DNA from: Massilia niastensis DSM 21313
Lineage (GTDB): Bacteria > Pseudomonadota > Gammaproteobacteria > Burkholderiales > Burkholderiaceae_D
Length of the DNA: 64,000 nucleotides
NCBI RefSeq assembly: GCF_000382345.1
Contig: NZ_KB908077.1
Location: 186,001-250,000, forward strand
Direction: 5' to 3'
The translations under genes and the position numbers were made by a program. The notes beneath the pieces were generated by a model. That model did no database searches. It saw nothing but the letters and a program-made list of their open reading frames with translations, and had not been told where the DNA came from. Positions 24,924 to 33,730 of this stretch are shown here, in pieces. Position 1 is the first letter of the stretch, and each line of letters begins with the position of its first letter.

Positions 24924-26279
24924 TCAGCGGAAATAAGGCGTCAGTTCGCGGACCGGATCCGCCTGCAGGGTGCCTGCGGCGGCGCGCAGGCGCATCAGGC
25001 CCACCAGGTACGCATAGCGCGCCTGGGCAAGGTCACGCTGGCTGGTGAACAGCTGTTGCTGGGCATTGAGCAGGTCGAGGTTGATGCGGACGCCCCCTTT
25101 GATGCTCTGCTCGGTCGCGGTCATCAGCAGCTTTCCGGACTCGACAGCCTTGACGAGCGCCTCGATCTTGCGGCCGCTGCTCATCACAAGGCTGTGTGCT
25201 TTTCGCAACTCGACCAGGACCTGGCTGGTGCGCGCATCCAGCTCGGCCTGGGCCCGCCCGTAGGTCGCCGCGGCCTGGCGCGTGGTCGCGTTGACGGCGC
25301 CGCCCGAATAGATCGGGATATTGATCTGCACACCCAAGGTGCGGTTGGTCGATTCCTGGCCCAGGTTGGTCAGCGTTTCACTGTCGTTCTTGCTGTAGGC
25401 GGCGACGAAGTCCACGCGCGGCAAATGCCCTGCCTTGTTGCGGCCGATGTCCAGGCGCGCGTTCTCGACCGCGAGGCGGGCAGCGGCGAGCTGGTTGTTA
25501 CGCTGCAGCGCCAGCCTGCTCCAGTCCTCGTAGGACACCGGGCTGAGCTCGACTGGCCGGAAATTGTTTCCCAGCTTGTCCAGTTCGCCCGGTTCCATGC
25601 CGATCACGCCCTGGAGCGTGTTACGGGCCGCCACGACATTGTCCTGCGCCTCGATCAGCTGCGCTTCCGCGAGATCGAGCCGGGCCTGGGTTTCCAGCAT
25701 GTCGGTCCTGGTGCCCTCGCCTTTTTCGAACAGGCGCTGGTTGACCTTCTGGTGCTCGAGATTGGCGTCGCGCTGGACCCGGGCCAGCGCCAGCTGGTCT
25801 TCCGCGTACAGCGCGTCGAGATAGGCGGTCACCACGCGCACCGAGACGTCGTCGATGCTGGCTTCATATTGCTGCTCGCTCTGCGCGGTCTGCACCTTGC
25901 CCTGGCGGTAGCGCGCGATGCCTTCCATGTTGAAGAGCGGCTGGCGCAACTGCACCACGGCCGAACGGCTGGTATAGCGCGGATGCGTCGTCGTCGGGCG
26001 GCCGAGCTGCATGAACTCCTGGTCCGCCACGTTCTTGTTGATCGAAAAATTGCCCGCAACGTTAGGCAGCAGCTGCGAGCGGCCGAGGATGCGGTTTTCC
26101 TTGCCGCTCTCGTTCTCGAAGTAATGCATGCGGAAGGTCGGGTCGTTCTTCAGCGCGGCCTCGTAGGCCTGCTGCAGCGACACGGCGCCGGCGCCGCCGG
26201 CGCCGGTCAGCAGGAGCGCGCCGAGCGCGCAGGCGCGCAGTACCGCTCCGCGCTTGCGGTTCTTGGTGGTTCCCGTCAT
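24924..26279 (-). CDS. TolC-family outer-membrane protein of type I secretion
   Basis: A 451-residue outer-membrane efflux protein. It has a signal peptide (ALGALLLTGAGGAGA), then paired helical repeats of the TolC fold: VSLQQAYEAALKNDPTF at the N-terminus, and LDLAEAQLIEAQDNVVAARNTL and its second-half partner LDLLNAQQQLFTSQRDLAQARYAYLVG. TolC trimers form the exit channel for ABC-driven secretion. It is the third gene of the operon, four bases after the adaptor gene stop. The full adaptor-ABC-TolC set is present, so it is the dedicated channel. Confidence 0.9.
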   Translation of the reverse strand: MTGTTKNRKRGAVLRACALGALLLTGAGGAGAVSLQQAYEAALKNDPTFRMHYFENESGKENRILGRSQLLPNVAGNFSINKNVADQEFMQLGRPTTTHPRYTSRSAVVQLRQPLFNMEGIARYRQGKVQTAQSEQQYEASIDDVSVRVVTAYLDALYAEDQLALARVQRDANLEHQKVNQRLFEKGEGTRTDMLETQARLDLAEAQLIEAQDNVVAARNTLQGVIGMEPGELDKLGNNFRPVELSPVSYEDWSRLALQRNNQLAAARLAVENARLDIGRNKAGHLPRVDFVAAYSKNDSETLTNLGQESTNRTLGVQINIPIYSGGAVNATTRQAAATYGRAQAELDARTSQVLVELRKAHSLVMSSGRKIEALVKAVESGKLLMTATEQSIKGGVRINLDLLNAQQQLFTSQRDLAQARYAYLVGLMRLRAAAGTLQADPVRELTPYFR

Positions 26280-26283
26280 ATGG

Positions 26284-27636
26284 TCAGTCCTCGCTCAGCG
26301 CAGAATGGGCACGGTCGATGATCGGCTTGATCAGGTAGTTCATCATCGTGCGCTCGCCGGTCTTGACGAACAGCTCGACCGGCATGCCGGAGCGGATGTC
26401 CATCTTGTGCTGGGCGATCTTCTTCGCGCCTTCCGGCGTGACCTTCACGTGCACCTTGTAGTACGGCACGCCGGTACGCTCGTCCACGCTGCGGTCGGCC
26501 GATACATGGGTCAGCTCGCCTTCGATGTGCGGCGTCTTGTTGGTATTGAAGGCCGAGAAGATCAGCTCGACCGGCAGGCCCGGATGCACCTTGTCGACCA
26601 GGTTGACCGGCAGCTGGCCATCGACGATCAGGGACCCATTGCTCGGAACGATGTCCATCATCTTGAAACCGGACGGCACCACGCCGCCATTGGTGAACAC
26701 CGCCAGGCCGACCACCGTGCCGCTGGCCGGCGCCTTGACCTCGACGTTCGACAGTTCGAAGTGCTGCGCCTGCAGGCGCGCAGCCTGCGCTTCGGCTTCC
26801 TTCTGGAATTCGGACAGCTGGCCGCGCACTTCCTTCTGGTAATCCTGCCCGCGCTGCGAGCGGCGCAGGGTCAGCTCGACCACCTGGCGCTGGGAACGGC
26901 CGATGTTGCCGATGTCTTCCGAGATGCTGCCGTTCAGCTGGGCATAGGTGCGCTCGAGCTCGAGCAGGCGGTTGCGGGCAATATAGCCTTCCTTCGCCAG
27001 GTCGCGCATGCCGGCCAGCTGCTCCTTGAGGATGGCAACCTGCTCCTTCTTGGCTTCGCGCGATTCCTGCAGTCCGGTGATCTGCAGCTTCAGGCCGGCG
27101 ATGTTTTCGTCGATGCCGCCGAGCTCATTCTGCAGCGAACCCTGGCGCGAGGACAGCAGCTGGTTCTGCAGGTTCATCAGTTCGATGACGCGCGGCTCGG
27201 CGCGGCGCTTTTCCAGCTCCGCCGGGAAGGTGATCTTCCTGAGGCCATCACGCTCGGCGGTCAGGCGCGCGACGTTCGCCAGCGCCGACAGGTACTGGGC
27301 TTCGGTAACCTCGACGGCGGACTGCGCCACGACCGGGTTCATCCGCACCAGGACCTGGCCGGCCTTGACCAGGTCGCCATCGCGCACCAGCAATTGCTGG
27401 ACGGTGCCGCCGGTTTGATGCTGTACTGCCTGGCGGTTCGATTCGCTGGCCACGGTGCCGGACAGCGGCACGCCCTTGTCCAGCGGAGCGAGCAAGGCCC
27501 ACAGCAGGAAGCCGCCAAAGCCGACCAGCACAACCAGCCAGCCGATGCGGCTGAAGGTACGCGCATCCGTGTTCACTTCAAGCGGCGTCGCATCATGGGT
27601 GACGACTTCCGCGCTATCGCTCTTCAACAACTTCAT
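26284..27636 (-). CDS. HlyD-family type I secretion adaptor
   Basis: A 450-residue membrane fusion protein (PrtE/HlyD type). A short cytoplasmic N-terminus is followed by one membrane helix (GWLVVLVGFGGFLLWALLA, about 32-50), a biotinyl-lipoyl half (GTVASESNRQAVQHQTGG), a long coiled coil (about 125-290), the second lipoyl half (VKAPASGTVVGL) and a beta-barrel region (LIVDGQLPVNLVDKVHPG). It bridges the inner-membrane ABC protein to TolC. Its ATG overlaps the ABC stop by one base (TGATG), so it is coupled to it. Confidence 0.92.
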   Translation of the reverse strand: MKLLKSDSAEVVTHDATPLEVNTDARTFSRIGWLVVLVGFGGFLLWALLAPLDKGVPLSGTVASESNRQAVQHQTGGTVQQLLVRDGDLVKAGQVLVRMNPVVAQSAVEVTEAQYLSALANVARLTAERDGLRKITFPAELEKRRAEPRVIELMNLQNQLLSSRQGSLQNELGGIDENIAGLKLQITGLQESREAKKEQVAILKEQLAGMRDLAKEGYIARNRLLELERTYAQLNGSISEDIGNIGRSQRQVVELTLRRSQRGQDYQKEVRGQLSEFQKEAEAQAARLQAQHFELSNVEVKAPASGTVVGLAVFTNGGVVPSGFKMMDIVPSNGSLIVDGQLPVNLVDKVHPGLPVELIFSAFNTNKTPHIEGELTHVSADRSVDERTGVPYYKVHVKVTPEGAKKIAQHKMDIRSGMPVELFVKTGERTMMNYLIKPIIDRAHSALSED

Positions 27637-29630
27637 CAGTTCGACTCTCCACTATTGGCCGCCGGCGTGCCGGCAGCCGGGGCAGCGCTGGCGGGCGGTG
27701 CAAAGGATGGGGTGGCAGCCGCTCGTGCGGCCTGGGACGCAAAGGACGGCGCATCGGCGTTGGCGGCGTTCGCCGCGGGTGCTGCCGGCCCGGCCGCCGC
27801 CTTGGCTGCCGCTGCGGCGGCGCGGCGCGCACCGGCGGCGGCGGCCAGCGACACGGCCGGCGAACCAGGGGCTGGAGGAGCCGCCGGCCCCTCGCCCGGG
27901 GCGGCGTTCCTGGCCATCTGCTGTTGCGCAGCCTCGAGGGCCTTTTTGTTGGCTTCCTGCATGGCAGCCAGCACCTGCTGGGTCGGGCCAAAGGCCTGCA
28001 CCGCGCCCTCGCGCATCATCAGGAGCTTGGTCGTCGCGCCCAGCACGCTCGGACGGTGGGTGATCAGCACGATGGTCTTGCCACGCTTGCGCAGGTCGAC
28101 CACCGCATTGACCAGCGCCTGCTCGCCCGCGTCGTCGAGGTTCGAGTTCGGCTCGTCGAGCACGATCAGGGCCGGGTCGTCGTACATCGCACGGGCCAGG
28201 CCCAGGCGCTGCCGCTGGCCACCGGACAAACCGGCGCCACCGTCGCCCAGCGGCGTGTCGTAGCCTTTCGGCAGGTGCAGGATCATGTCGTGCACACCGG
28301 CGCGCTTGGCGGCCTGCACGACCTTTTCCGCATCGACCTCGCCGAAGCGGGCGATGTTCTCGCTCACGCTACCGGCAAACAGTTCGATGTCCTGCGGCAG
28401 GTAGCCGATGTTCGGGCCAAGTTCGCCCTTGTTCCATTGATAGATATCGGCGCCGTCGAGGCGCACCTTGCCCATCATCGACGGCCAGACGCCGACCAGC
28501 AGGCGCGCCAGGGTCGATTTGCCGGAACCGCTGGGGCCGATCACGCCGAGCACGTCGCCCGGAACGATGCCGAAGCTCACGTTGCGCACGATCGGCGTGG
28601 TCACGCCCGGCGGCGCGGCGGTGACGCCTTCCACGGTCAGCGCGCCCTGCGGCTTGGGCAGGGCCATGCCGGCCGAACGGGCCGGGTTCGATTCGAGCAG
28701 GCGGGTCAGGCGCTCATAGGCGCTGCGGGTGCTGCTCCAGCTCTTCCAGACGCCGATCACCTGCTGGACCGGTTGCAGGGTACGGCCGACCAGGATCGAG
28801 GCGGCGATCATCATGCCGGGGGTGATCTTGTTTTCGAGCACCAGCAGCGCGCCGAAGCCGAGCACCAGGGATTGCTGGGCGGTCTGCACGAACTTGGTGC
28901 TGCTGCCGATGACCGCAGCCTTCTGGCTGGCATCGGCCTGCAGCGACAGGAATTTGCCATGGGTCTTGAACCAGCGGCCCATCAGATTGGGCAGCATGCC
29001 CATCGACTCGATGACTTCGGCATTGCGCAGGTTGTTGGTGGCCATCGTGCTGGCGGCGATCGCCATCGTGTTGGCTTCCGACAGCGGAGCACGGGTGACC
29101 TTCTCGTTGACGATGGCCAGCACCACCAGGATCGCGGTGCCCCCCAGTGCAAACAGGCCCAGCGTCGGTTCGAACAGGAAGATGACGATCAGGTAGACCG
29201 GGAACCAGGGCGCATCGAAGAACGCAAACAATGCGTTACCGGTCAGGAACTGGCGCAGGTTGGTCAGGTCGGTCAGCGCCTGGCCGGCATTGCCGCCGGC
29301 AAGCTTCAGGTTCTGTTCGAACGCGGCCGTATAGATGCGCTTGTTGAGCGTCATGTCGAACTTGGCGCCGACCCGCACCAGCACATAGGAGCGCACCGTC
29401 TCGAGCGCCGCCACGAACAGGTAGGCGCCGAGCATCAGCACGGTCAGCATCAAGAGGGTGATTTCGTTGCGGCTGGCGAGCACACGGTCGTACACCTGCA
29501 GCATGTACAGGGACGGTGTCAGCATCAGGAGGTTGATGATGGCGCTGAAGACGCCAACGGTCAGGAAAGTACTCTTAAAAGCAAGCAGTGCCCGCTCGAT
29601 GTCGTTTTTTTCGTTTAGCAGTTTTTTCAT
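27636..29630 (-). CDS. Type I secretion ABC transporter (PrtD-like) with Ala/Pro-rich tail
   Basis: A 664-residue half transporter. Membrane helices occupy about residues 20-310 and the ATPase about 330-560. The ATPase has Walker A GPSGSGKST, Q-loop YLPQDIELFAGSV, signature LSGGQRQRLGLARA, Walker B LIVLDEPNSNLD and switch His in LITHRPS. No C39 peptidase domain is present, which fits substrates with uncleaved C-terminal signals. After the ATPase there is an extra tail of about 100 residues rich in Ala, Pro and Gly, absent from typical PrtD proteins (about 570-580 aa). It is the first gene of the operon, behind a CRP-type operator. Confidence 0.92.
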   Translation of the reverse strand: MKKLLNEKNDIERALLAFKSTFLTVGVFSAIINLLMLTPSLYMLQVYDRVLASRNEITLLMLTVLMLGAYLFVAALETVRSYVLVRVGAKFDMTLNKRIYTAAFEQNLKLAGGNAGQALTDLTNLRQFLTGNALFAFFDAPWFPVYLIVIFLFEPTLGLFALGGTAILVVLAIVNEKVTRAPLSEANTMAIAASTMATNNLRNAEVIESMGMLPNLMGRWFKTHGKFLSLQADASQKAAVIGSSTKFVQTAQQSLVLGFGALLVLENKITPGMMIAASILVGRTLQPVQQVIGVWKSWSSTRSAYERLTRLLESNPARSAGMALPKPQGALTVEGVTAAPPGVTTPIVRNVSFGIVPGDVLGVIGPSGSGKSTLARLLVGVWPSMMGKVRLDGADIYQWNKGELGPNIGYLPQDIELFAGSVSENIARFGEVDAEKVVQAAKRAGVHDMILHLPKGYDTPLGDGGAGLSGGQRQRLGLARAMYDDPALIVLDEPNSNLDDAGEQALVNAVVDLRKRGKTIVLITHRPSVLGATTKLLMMREGAVQAFGPTQQVLAAMQEANKKALEAAQQQMARNAAPGEGPAAPPAPGSPAVSLAAAAGARRAAAAAAKAAAGPAAPAANAANADAPSFASQAARAAATPSFAPPASAAPAAGTPAANSGESN

Positions 29631-29718
29631 GGGCGATGGCCGTGGTGTCGATCAGTGCCGAGCTGGCCTCGGCCTGGGCCGCACATCCGCTGATCCACGG
29701 AAATTGTACGGCGTAGGC

Positions 29719-29724
29719 ATTATG
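29719..29724 (-). promoter_or_regulatory. -10 box of the type I secretion operon
   Basis: The minus strand reads CATAAT, five of six consensus positions. The start site would be near 29711, about 40 bases from the centre of the CRP-type palindrome, the class II activation geometry (-41.5). Confidence 0.5.
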
Positions 29725-29740
29725 ACCCAAAACGGTTGAG

Positions 29741-29762
29741 ATTTGTGATGCACATCACAAAT
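29741..29762. promoter_or_regulatory. CRP-type operator upstream of the secretion operon
   Basis: Perfect 10-bp arms ATTTGTGATG and CATCACAAAT around a 2-base centre; it contains TGTGA-N6-TCACA without mismatch. It is centred about 121 bases before the ABC transporter start codon. Confidence 0.8.
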
Positions 29763-29813
29763 TATAGCAATTATGACCATACATGGTCGCGTACGTTCCA
29801 CACTGTCTGGACG

Positions 29814-29844
29814 AAAAAAACCCGCCACCTTGCGGTGGCGGGTT
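29814..29844 (-). terminator. Rho-independent terminator for the S-layer-like gene
   Basis: On the minus strand, the stem AACCCGCCACC/GGTGGCGGGTT with a four-base loop runs into a T-tract of at least seven. It lies about 40 bases after the stop of the 645-residue DUF4214 gene. A small GC hairpin (29863-29876) precedes it. Confidence 0.9.
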
Positions 29845-29885
29845 TCCCTGTTTCACGCTAACCCGCCGAGGCGGGCGTCACATGA

Positions 29886-31823
29886 TTAGGCGGTCGGAGC
29901 CTTCAGGGAGATGATGCCGTTAGCCAGCACCAGGTCTTCAGCGTCGACACCGGTCAGGGTGATGGTCTGCTCAGCAACAGCTGCGCTGTCCGAACCGTAG
30001 ACTTCGGTTTCCAGGGTGACCTTGACGCCGGTCGCGGTCTGGACGAAGAACACTTCCAGCTTCGCGTTGTCGCCGTCAGCCAGCTTGCCGGTGTTCAGGG
30101 TGAAGTCGCTGCCGATGAACAGCGAGTCAGCACCAACGCGGCCGAAGCTGGTGATGGTGGTGGCATCAGCACCGTCGAACACGAAGATGTCGGCGCCAGC
30201 GGTACCTGCAGCGGTAGCACCCAGGAAGACCGGAGCCTTGAAGTCGTTGTCAGCGAATGCCTTGGTGGCAGCGGTGACAGCAGCGTTCAGGGCAGCCAGC
30301 TCTTCAGCGTTAGCCTGGGCTTCTTCGTAGGCTGCAACTGCTTCTGCCAGGTCTTCCACGTTGGTGTTAGCGGTTTCCAGCGCGGTGGTCTGGGTAGCGA
30401 CAGCAGCCGACAGCGGGTTGTTCGCTGCGATGTCGAGCGCCACGTAGGCGTTCAGCGCGGTGTTGAAAGCAGCCAGGCCAGCCGAACCTTCTTCCACCAG
30501 GATGTCACGCTGCAGCAGGATCTGGGCTGCGGTCGGGACGCCGTCGTACGCGCCGACGTCGTCTTCGCTGACCAGGGCGACCAGGGCGTCACGTGCGGCG
30601 ACTTCAGCAGCGCTTTCGTCCAGCAGGTGAACGTCCAGCTTGGCAGCGAACACTGCGTCAGCGGCAGTTGCCTGCTCAACCAGGGCTGCCTGGTGGGCGA
30701 CGACTGCTTCCAGCAGGGCGGTTGCGGCCGGACGGTTTGCTGCGGTCACGGTCGTAGCCAGTTGCAGGGCGCCGGTGGTTGCGTTCTTGACGATCACGCC
30801 AGTCACTTGGCCGTCAGCGGCGACAGTGACGCTGGTGCCTGCGATCACGTTGAACGAGCCCAGTGCAGCCTGCTGGTCAGCCAGCGCGGCCTTGACTTCT
30901 GCATCAACGGTTTTCTTGGCGGCGGCAGCCGATGCCACGGCAGCGATCGCATCGCCCAGGCCTTCGACTTCTGCCACGGCTTCGTTAGCGTCAGCCAGGT
31001 TGCCTTCTGCGGTCACAACAGCAGCAGCCAGAGCTTTGGTCTTGTCGGCGATCAGGGCCGCCTGGATTGCAGCCGAAGCGTCGCTGAAGTCGATGGTGCC
31101 ACCGATTTCGCCTTCGACAGCCACTTCGGTATCGACCAGAGCGTCGGCGACGTCGCCAGCGGTGGTGTCGGTTTCTGCGTCGTCGTCCAGGTCCAGGGTG
31201 CCCAGGAAATCAGCAACTGCGTCCTTGGCAGCTTCCAGAGCAGCCAGGCCCGACACGACGGTGAACTCGGTGCCAGCGGCAACGACGGCAGCGACGGTAG
31301 CAGCCAGGGCAGCCGGAGCGATCGCTGCGGTCAGCGATGCGTCGGTGGTGATGCTGGTGATGAAAGCTTTAGCCAGTGCCAGGGCGTCTGCGCCAGCGTA
31401 GCCAGCCTGCTCGGCCTGGGTGTCCAGTGCGGTGGTGAAGGCGGTAGCGCCTGCAACCTTGTTCTCGACGGCTTCCTTGTCGGTGGTCAGGGCGCCAGCT
31501 GCGACTTCAGCAACGATGGTGCTGACCTTGATGGTGCCTGCGTCGAGCAGCTTGACCCAGTAGTCGCGGCCGTCGTTGGCGCGGGTAGCCTGGTTGAACA
31601 GGTTGCCGTAGATTTTGTCAACGATCTGGGCGTTGGTCAGGCCTTTGAACAGGTCGGTGTATTCCGGCGAGGTGGAGAAGGTTGCCGACACAGCAGCGGT
31701 AGCGCCCTTGTTGTTGGCAACGATGTTGGTCCAGTAGTCCAGGCCAGCAACATCAGCCGGACGGTTGAAGTAAGCGACGTACAGTTGTTGAACTGCTGCA
31801 ACGTGTGCGGTAACGATTGCCAT
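29886..31823 (-). CDS. DUF4214 S-layer-like protein, probable type I secretion substrate
   Basis: A 645-residue, very Ala-rich, acidic protein with no cysteine and no methionine after the start. The N-terminus has two DUF4214 modules (VQQLYVAYFNRPADVAGLDYW; VDKIYGNLFNQATRANDGRDYW). The middle (about 150-530) is helical, Ala/Val/Glu-rich repeats. The last 110 residues are beta-rich with GTAGADIFVFDGADATTITSFG, like the C-terminal region of type I-secreted S-layer proteins. No N-terminal signal peptide is present. Composition, lack of Cys/Met, the adjacent secretion operon and the shared CRP-type operators support an abundant secreted surface protein. Classical RTX nonapeptide repeats are absent. 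The identity as S-layer is inference. Confidence 0.8.
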   Translation of the reverse strand: MAIVTAHVAAVQQLYVAYFNRPADVAGLDYWTNIVANNKGATAAVSATFSTSPEYTDLFKGLTNAQIVDKIYGNLFNQATRANDGRDYWVKLLDAGTIKVSTIVAEVAAGALTTDKEAVENKVAGATAFTTALDTQAEQAGYAGADALALAKAFITSITTDASLTAAIAPAALAATVAAVVAAGTEFTVVSGLAALEAAKDAVADFLGTLDLDDDAETDTTAGDVADALVDTEVAVEGEIGGTIDFSDASAAIQAALIADKTKALAAAVVTAEGNLADANEAVAEVEGLGDAIAAVASAAAAKKTVDAEVKAALADQQAALGSFNVIAGTSVTVAADGQVTGVIVKNATTGALQLATTVTAANRPAATALLEAVVAHQAALVEQATAADAVFAAKLDVHLLDESAAEVAARDALVALVSEDDVGAYDGVPTAAQILLQRDILVEEGSAGLAAFNTALNAYVALDIAANNPLSAAVATQTTALETANTNVEDLAEAVAAYEEAQANAEELAALNAAVTAATKAFADNDFKAPVFLGATAAGTAGADIFVFDGADATTITSFGRVGADSLFIGSDFTLNTGKLADGDNAKLEVFFVQTATGVKVTLETEVYGSDSAAVAEQTITLTGVDAEDLVLANGIISLKAPTA

Positions 31824-31910
31824 GTAAAAGCTCCAATAAAGATCGATCGATCGAATGTTGATTTAATGTTGCAAGAGTGGCGCTGCACCCCTGTAAGGCC
31901 AACGGATCGC

Positions 31911-31916
31911 ATAATG
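31911..31916 (-). promoter_or_regulatory. -10 box of the S-layer-like gene
   Basis: The minus strand reads CATTAT, four of six consensus positions. The predicted start near 31904 puts the upstream CRP-type site at about -42, matching class II activation. Confidence 0.4.
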
Positions 31917-31938
31917 ACAGATGGCATCGAACGGGGAA

Positions 31939-31954
31939 TGTGACGGCCATCACA
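31939..31954. promoter_or_regulatory. CRP-type operator upstream of the S-layer-like gene
   Basis: TGTGA, CGGCCA, TCACA: all ten conserved CRP positions match. It is centred about 123 bases before the start codon at 31823, nearly the same distance as the site before the secretion operon. Confidence 0.75.
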
Positions 31955-32156
31955 AATCCACCGAAGTTTTCAGGAATTTTACAAATCTTGGACAAAAAAT
32001 CCTTTATACATACCTGTTTTTAAAGGCTTTCTCTCCAATTCTCACCACGACACTCCGCTTTTATCGTCAATACAAATGCACGCGCTTATTACATCTTGAA
32101 ACAATATGCAGCACCTTGTTGATCGCCCGGTTAATTCAGGGATTGTAAAGACCCAC

Positions 32157-32185
32157 AAAAAAAACCCCGGACTATCCGGGGTTTT
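32157..32185 (-). terminator. Rho-independent terminator for the FecR gene
   Basis: Minus-strand stem AACCCCGGA/TCCGGGGTT with a three-base loop, followed by eight T residues, 20 bases after the FecR-domain gene stop. The stretch 31960-32156 upstream of the S-layer-like promoter holds no gene I can support. Confidence 0.9.
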
Positions 32186-32206
32186 CATTTTCAGGAACGG
32201 GACCGC

Positions 32207-33532
32207 TCAACGCCAGGTGGTGCCGCCATTGACCGTGCGGCGATCATCGATCCGCCCGTCGAAGAGATAGGCGGCAGTCCCTGAGGAACCGCGCTCATTG
32301 CTCAGCAAACCCTGGATATTCAGGTAGCCGTGACGCCCCGCGGCATCGCCGTAGAGGCGGCCATCGCCCGTTACCGAACCCTCGCCGCGCAGTTTGACCA
32401 ATTCATCCTTCGTGGTGAGATCCATGCTGGTCGCAAAGCTGCGCCTGCCAAAATCGACATTCAGCGTGCCGCTCGACAGGCTGGCCTTGGACGTGGTGAT
32501 AATCCCGCCCCCGTATTCGGTGACCACATAGGCTTCGCTGCCGCGCAGGCTGAATCCGACACTGCCGTTATTCGGCGCCACATAATCCTTGCCCGGAGTA
32601 CGGAACAGCGCGAAATACCCATTCAATGCGATCAGCTCGTTCTTTGCCCCCTCGGCGGCATAATTGATGGTCGGCGCCGCAATGCCCACGCTTTGCCAGC
32701 GGCCCCAGACGATATTGCGTTCCGGCTGGGTGTCGGGCACGACAACGATGGGTGGCGTGGGGACCGGGACAGGCATGGGAGGCATATCCGCCATCGAGAT
32801 CTTTCTGATGACCGGAGCCAGGTCCGCATTCTTCTTCGCTTCCACGCTCGTATCCGACTGGCTGTTTCCGCCATGCTTGGCCAGGGGCTCGTCCGCGCGC
32901 GGCGGCGACACCTGGTCCGGCGACAGGGGGCTAGCTTCCAGCAATTGCGGCGCCGCCTGGCCGCGACGCACCTGCACCAGCTGGCCACGCTGGGCGGCGC
33001 TCAGCTCGCGGCTGGTCGCGCCCTCGCAGGGCCCGGCGCCATCCGGCCGGCAAGCGCCCACGAAGCCGCTCACCACCACGCCGCCGGAAATGACGGCCAC
33101 GCGCGACGTGTCCTTGTCGGTGAAGACGGTAAAATCGGTGCCGCGCACGCCGATGGCGGCAACCGGAGTATTGAAGCGGAAGTTCTGGCGCGCCAGCTTG
33201 ACGGCCTCGCCCGACTTGCTGCGTGCTACGCCACTCAGCAGCTCGAGCTTGATCCGGGTATTCGCCGGGTTCTGCTTGTCGACGTGGTAGGTGACGATGC
33301 GCGCTTTCGTCTGGGGACGCAGGATGAACAGGCCGTTGTCGACCGTCTTTACATAGAGGAAGCCGTCAGCGCCGGTCGAGAGCATCTGCCCTTCCTGGAC
33401 CGTTGCGCCTTCCACGGCCGGCTGCTCGCCGGCGTCGGCCTTGCCGGCAACGAAGATGATCTTGCCCGCATCGGCCGCATGGGAGAGCTGCGCCGCGCAT
33501 GCAAGCGTTGCAATAATGAATAATTTAAGCAA
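32207..33532 (-). CDS. FecR-domain secreted protein
   Basis: A protein of about 441 residues. I place the start at a TTG (33532): it has an AAGGGGA ribosome binding site and gives a signal peptide (LKLFIIATLACAAQLSHAA). The upstream ATG at 33595 would overlap the CRP-type operator and precede the predicted promoter. The FecR domain covers about residues 20-150 (GKIIFVAGKADAG; MLSTGADGFLYVKTVD; FNTPVAAIGVRGTDFTVFT). A Pro-rich linker (PPMPVPVPTPP) leads to a beta-rich C-terminal domain. Such FecR proteins are periplasmic or surface-bound, different from anti-sigma FecR. It is divergent from a CHASE2 cyclase gene. Confidence 0.8.
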   Translation of the reverse strand: MLKLFIIATLACAAQLSHAADAGKIIFVAGKADAGEQPAVEGATVQEGQMLSTGADGFLYVKTVDNGLFILRPQTKARIVTYHVDKQNPANTRIKLELLSGVARSKSGEAVKLARQNFRFNTPVAAIGVRGTDFTVFTDKDTSRVAVISGGVVVSGFVGACRPDGAGPCEGATSRELSAAQRGQLVQVRRGQAAPQLLEASPLSPDQVSPPRADEPLAKHGGNSQSDTSVEAKKNADLAPVIRKISMADMPPMPVPVPTPPIVVVPDTQPERNIVWGRWQSVGIAAPTINYAAEGAKNELIALNGYFALFRTPGKDYVAPNNGSVGFSLRGSEAYVVTEYGGGIITTSKASLSSGTLNVDFGRRSFATSMDLTTKDELVKLRGEGSVTGDGRLYGDAAGRHGYLNIQGLLSNERGSSGTAAYLFDGRIDDRRTVNGGTTWR

Positions 33533-33580
33533 GCTGGTCCCCTTTCCCTTCCACTGTACCGCGCAGCAAGAGCGCAGTTC

Positions 33581-33596
33581 TGTGACGGTCGTCACA
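33581..33596. promoter_or_regulatory. CRP-type operator between FecR and cyclase genes
   Basis: TGTGAC, GGTC, GTCACA: perfect TGTGA-N6-TCACA. Downstream on the minus strand a TACAGT (33558-33553) could be the -10 box, giving a start near 33546 and the operator at about -42. The site also lies 135 bases before the cyclase start on the plus strand, so it may serve both directions. Confidence 0.75.
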
Positions 33597-33730
33597 TTTT
33601 ACCAAAAGGCTGAGTTCGCTTAGCAGCCTTACACTCTGTAGCATTTCCGAAAAAACCAATGCACACGAGCAATCTCAAGCGATATACTGTTTTTTTTATT
33701 TAATTTGCGACAACCTGACGAGCGCAGCAC

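Noticed and set aside
30627..31943. Plus-strand ORF opposite the S-layer-like gene
   Set aside because: Gly/Ser/Cys-rich translation produced by the Ala-rich codons on the other strand; no start signal.
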